Positions 39,398-64,000 of a stretch of 64,000 nt of DNA are shown here, piece after piece. Source of the stretch: Perca fluviatilis. Taxonomy: Eukaryota > Chordata > Actinopteri > Perciformes > Percidae. The translations under genes were made by a program, and so were the position numbers. Where the stretch lies: positions 13,321,080 through 13,385,079 of the forward strand of contig NC_053134.1 in NCBI RefSeq assembly GCF_010015445.1, written 5' to 3'. How positions within the stretch are numbered: position 1 is the stretch's first letter; every line of letters begins with the position of its first letter. The notes beneath the pieces are model-generated. The model was not told the DNA's origin. It searched no databases and saw only the letters and a list, made by a program, of their open reading frames with translations.

Positions 39398-39950
39398 CAA
39401 AAAGAGTCCACTAGGTGTCTCAGTGTGTTTATATTATAAGATTATATAGTAAGTCAAGTGCATCTTCCTCCACAAATCGCGACTCCCTTCTGATACAACT
39501 ACCACCATTCTACCAGGTTCTTCTTTTTCTCTTTTGCTCTATATTTATTTGCCTCTCTTCTGTCTGGCATCCTCCCATTCCTATTAGCTCCCATTTTTCT
39601 CTTCTTTTTGTTTCTTTTCCTCTATTCTCTTCTCTTCTTTAATATTTCTCTCACACCCTCTTCCCCCATGACAGATGACTTCATTAAATTTTTACCACTG
39701 CCACCTTTTCTTCTTCATTCTCTTTCTTAGTAAAAACAGACAAACAGAGAAAGATCAAGCAAAAAACAAAACAAAGAATTGAGATAAATAGAGAGAATAA
39801 TGGATAAATAGCAGCTGAGAGAAAGCCTGATGACAAAATTAAGCGGAAAAAGGGAGAGAAACACAACAATAAAGAAAAGCAGGACTAGAAAGACAGAAGG
39901 TCAAAGAGTGTTATAGAAAAGACAAGAGCGAGAGAAAGATTGTGTTTGTG

Positions 39951-40059
<109 letters not shown>

Positions 40060-41667
40060 AGAGAGAGAGCTAGAGGGATGGAGAGCAAAAAGGAGGGATG
40101 GAGGAAGGAGGGGTTTAATCCTGCCTGGATTATGGTATAAACTGGTCCCGGAGAGCAGGAAGAGATACACTAGAGAGAAAGAGGAAGTCCCACTATCCCT
40201 CCATTACTCAATCCATCTAACTCGAAGCGTAATCGTGTCCCAGTGCTGGATGACTTTGGTTTGGATCCACCGGGATGTGAGGTCAGAAATAATTCAGGAA
40301 AAGGACGGAAGAAAAACCTGTTTTTTGGGAATATGTGTGCGTATCCTGCTTTGGAATACCTATCTGTCTGATAAAAAGGACTGAAGACAAAAGTTTACCA
40401 GGACGACCCAAGTCTTTCATCTCTCTCTCCCTTTTTAACCGGCACCCTGTAGGGGTTCATGGAGGAGAGAACCGGATAATGAGGGCAGTAGAAATAGGAT
40501 TAAGAGGTGTAGAGAGGGAGGTGTAGGAACATGGCAAAGCTCCGTTGTGACTCCTGGTGCGCAGAAGTGACCTTTGACACTGGAGACAAGAGCTTTCGAG
40601 TCTCTATTGTGTGCCAGTGTAACCTGCTGAGCTGACATCAAATCTTCAATCACACACTTCTTTTTGTTATCAGTCATATTTGAACTTTCTTTCCAGACCC
40701 ACTCTTCTCAAAGGGAATGGTTTCAAAGCTTTGACCACATGACATAGTGAGTAATCTTTTGTGTCATTCTGTCTGTTATGATTTGGGGAAGTATTTTAAT
40801 CTTCCTGCAACCCACTTTGGGGCTCCTGCTTGTGTTTCTTTTGAATTAGCACCCTGCGTTTTTGCACAGCACACAGGATTGTTTCAATCTTTTGGCTCAC
40901 AGAAAAAAAAGCAGCTATCAAGTCTTTCCATTCAGAGACTCAGGCTTCTCAGCATCATTCTTGTGACTGCTTTTAGGACGATCTGTTGTTGGATGTCGCA
41001 TGTGAGCTTTCTGGATCCTTTGCTTTTCCTGAGCAGGCCTCGGACTGTCACAGATTCTCCACATGTCACTATTTTCGACTGCTCTGTTACAAAGTGTGCC
41101 TGTCTTCAGGTCTCTGGAGAGTATCAAGATTTGAACTGTGCGTGAATGTCTTTGAGAAAACTGGATTGTATTGGATCTTTTTGGGATTTTTGTAACAATT
41201 ACCAGGCAAGAAAAAATGTGTCTTGAATTTCCTCTGTAATTTCAAAATTAGTCAATGTCCTCGTGGTACAAAGTGATATCCAAATTTATAGTGGCTATAA
41301 TCAATATTTTCATATTAACACTGATCACAGTGGTCACAAGCCCAAAGAGAATTATCACCCACTTCTGCAGTTCTGCTCATCTCAGTGGAGCTTTTTTAGC
41401 TTCTTTCAGCACAGTTTTGGTGTAAAAGCACATAACTTAACTTTTTTGGTTCACTCTTACTGCTCTCATAGTAGTTTTTTCAACTATAAAGCTCTAAATA
41501 CCCACAATTTATTTCCTACCCAGGACCAATCAACTTCCCTTCTTTTGTGTTTGCACTGTGACCTGAGCACTTCTAATCTCACGATGCGCTGTCCTAATTT
41601 TATGCTTTTCTCTTGGAGCCAGCGTGCAACAATTGCTGGACTGATGCAGATTGCGGCAGCTGCAGGG

Positions 41668-64000
<22,333 letters not shown>

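Noticed and set aside
41263..41583. Upstream in-frame extension of cacna2d4 exon 1
   Set aside because: The peptide is low-complexity, AT-rich and unlike any alpha-2/delta N-terminus; more likely 5' UTR.

Overview
The window reads as genomic DNA from a teleost fish, probably a percomorph. The evidence is large introns with GT-AG exons, a Rex3 (RTE-clade) retrotransposon whose sequence contains the published Rex3 primer sites as I remember them, an L2 LINE 3' end, hAT-type MITEs, and a very high density of long CA/GT microsatellites. There is no bacterial or viral gene content.

Three genes are present, in the order cacna1c (minus strand, 5' end only), dcp1b (plus, complete) and cacna2d4 (plus, 5' two thirds). 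This matches the CACNA1C-DCP1B-CACNA2D4 neighbourhood on human chromosome 12p13 as I know it. For cacna1c (L-type calcium channel alpha-1C) I see two alternative first coding exons on the minus strand. The short-N-terminus exon (start MVNESKNMYIP) is at 10595-10652. A second exon (start MLRGLFQRKP, end TYVRPG) is at 23010-23133, inside intron 3 of dcp1b. Both end in splice phase 1 before a GT donor. Exon 2 is not in the window, so 1-10594 is cacna1c intron 1, and a transcript starting at 23133 would run antisense across dcp1b exons 1-3.

dcp1b (mRNA decapping co-activator 1B) is assembled from 11 exons, 18221-30826, giving an uninterrupted 661-residue frame with the EVH1-like N-terminus and the C-terminal trimerisation segment. 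cacna2d4 (auxiliary alpha-2/delta-4 subunit of voltage-gated calcium channels) is assembled from 28 exons, from about 41668 to the window end, with all phases agreeing. It includes the VWA domain with a DVSGS MIDAS motif. Both channel genes encode parts of voltage-gated calcium channels; dcp1b acts in mRNA decay and is linked only by position.

Between the genes, 31398-41583 holds a 5'-truncated Rex3 copy (33135-35145) with an 11-bp target-site duplication, plus microsatellites. Introns hold a near-perfect 43-bp-arm hairpin (6167-6259), two hAT-type elements with perfect 8-bp target duplications (25998-26327 and 29179-29608, the latter with a BED-finger relic), a MITE (27263-27625), a probable 1.1-kb terminal-inverted-repeat element (917-2013) and an L2 fragment (about 42432-43280).

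The most interesting points are: (i) the cacna1c first exon nested antisense in dcp1b; (ii) a 111-bp symmetric exon in cacna2d4 (62850-62960) that would insert a glutamate-rich segment with an RKRR motif; (iii) splice acceptors directly abutting long GT tracts (dcp1b exon 5; cacna2d4 exons 11, 23 and 28); and (iv) complementary CA and UG tracts that bracket particular exons and could loop them out. Exon calls come from reading splice sites and phases by eye; none was tested against transcripts.
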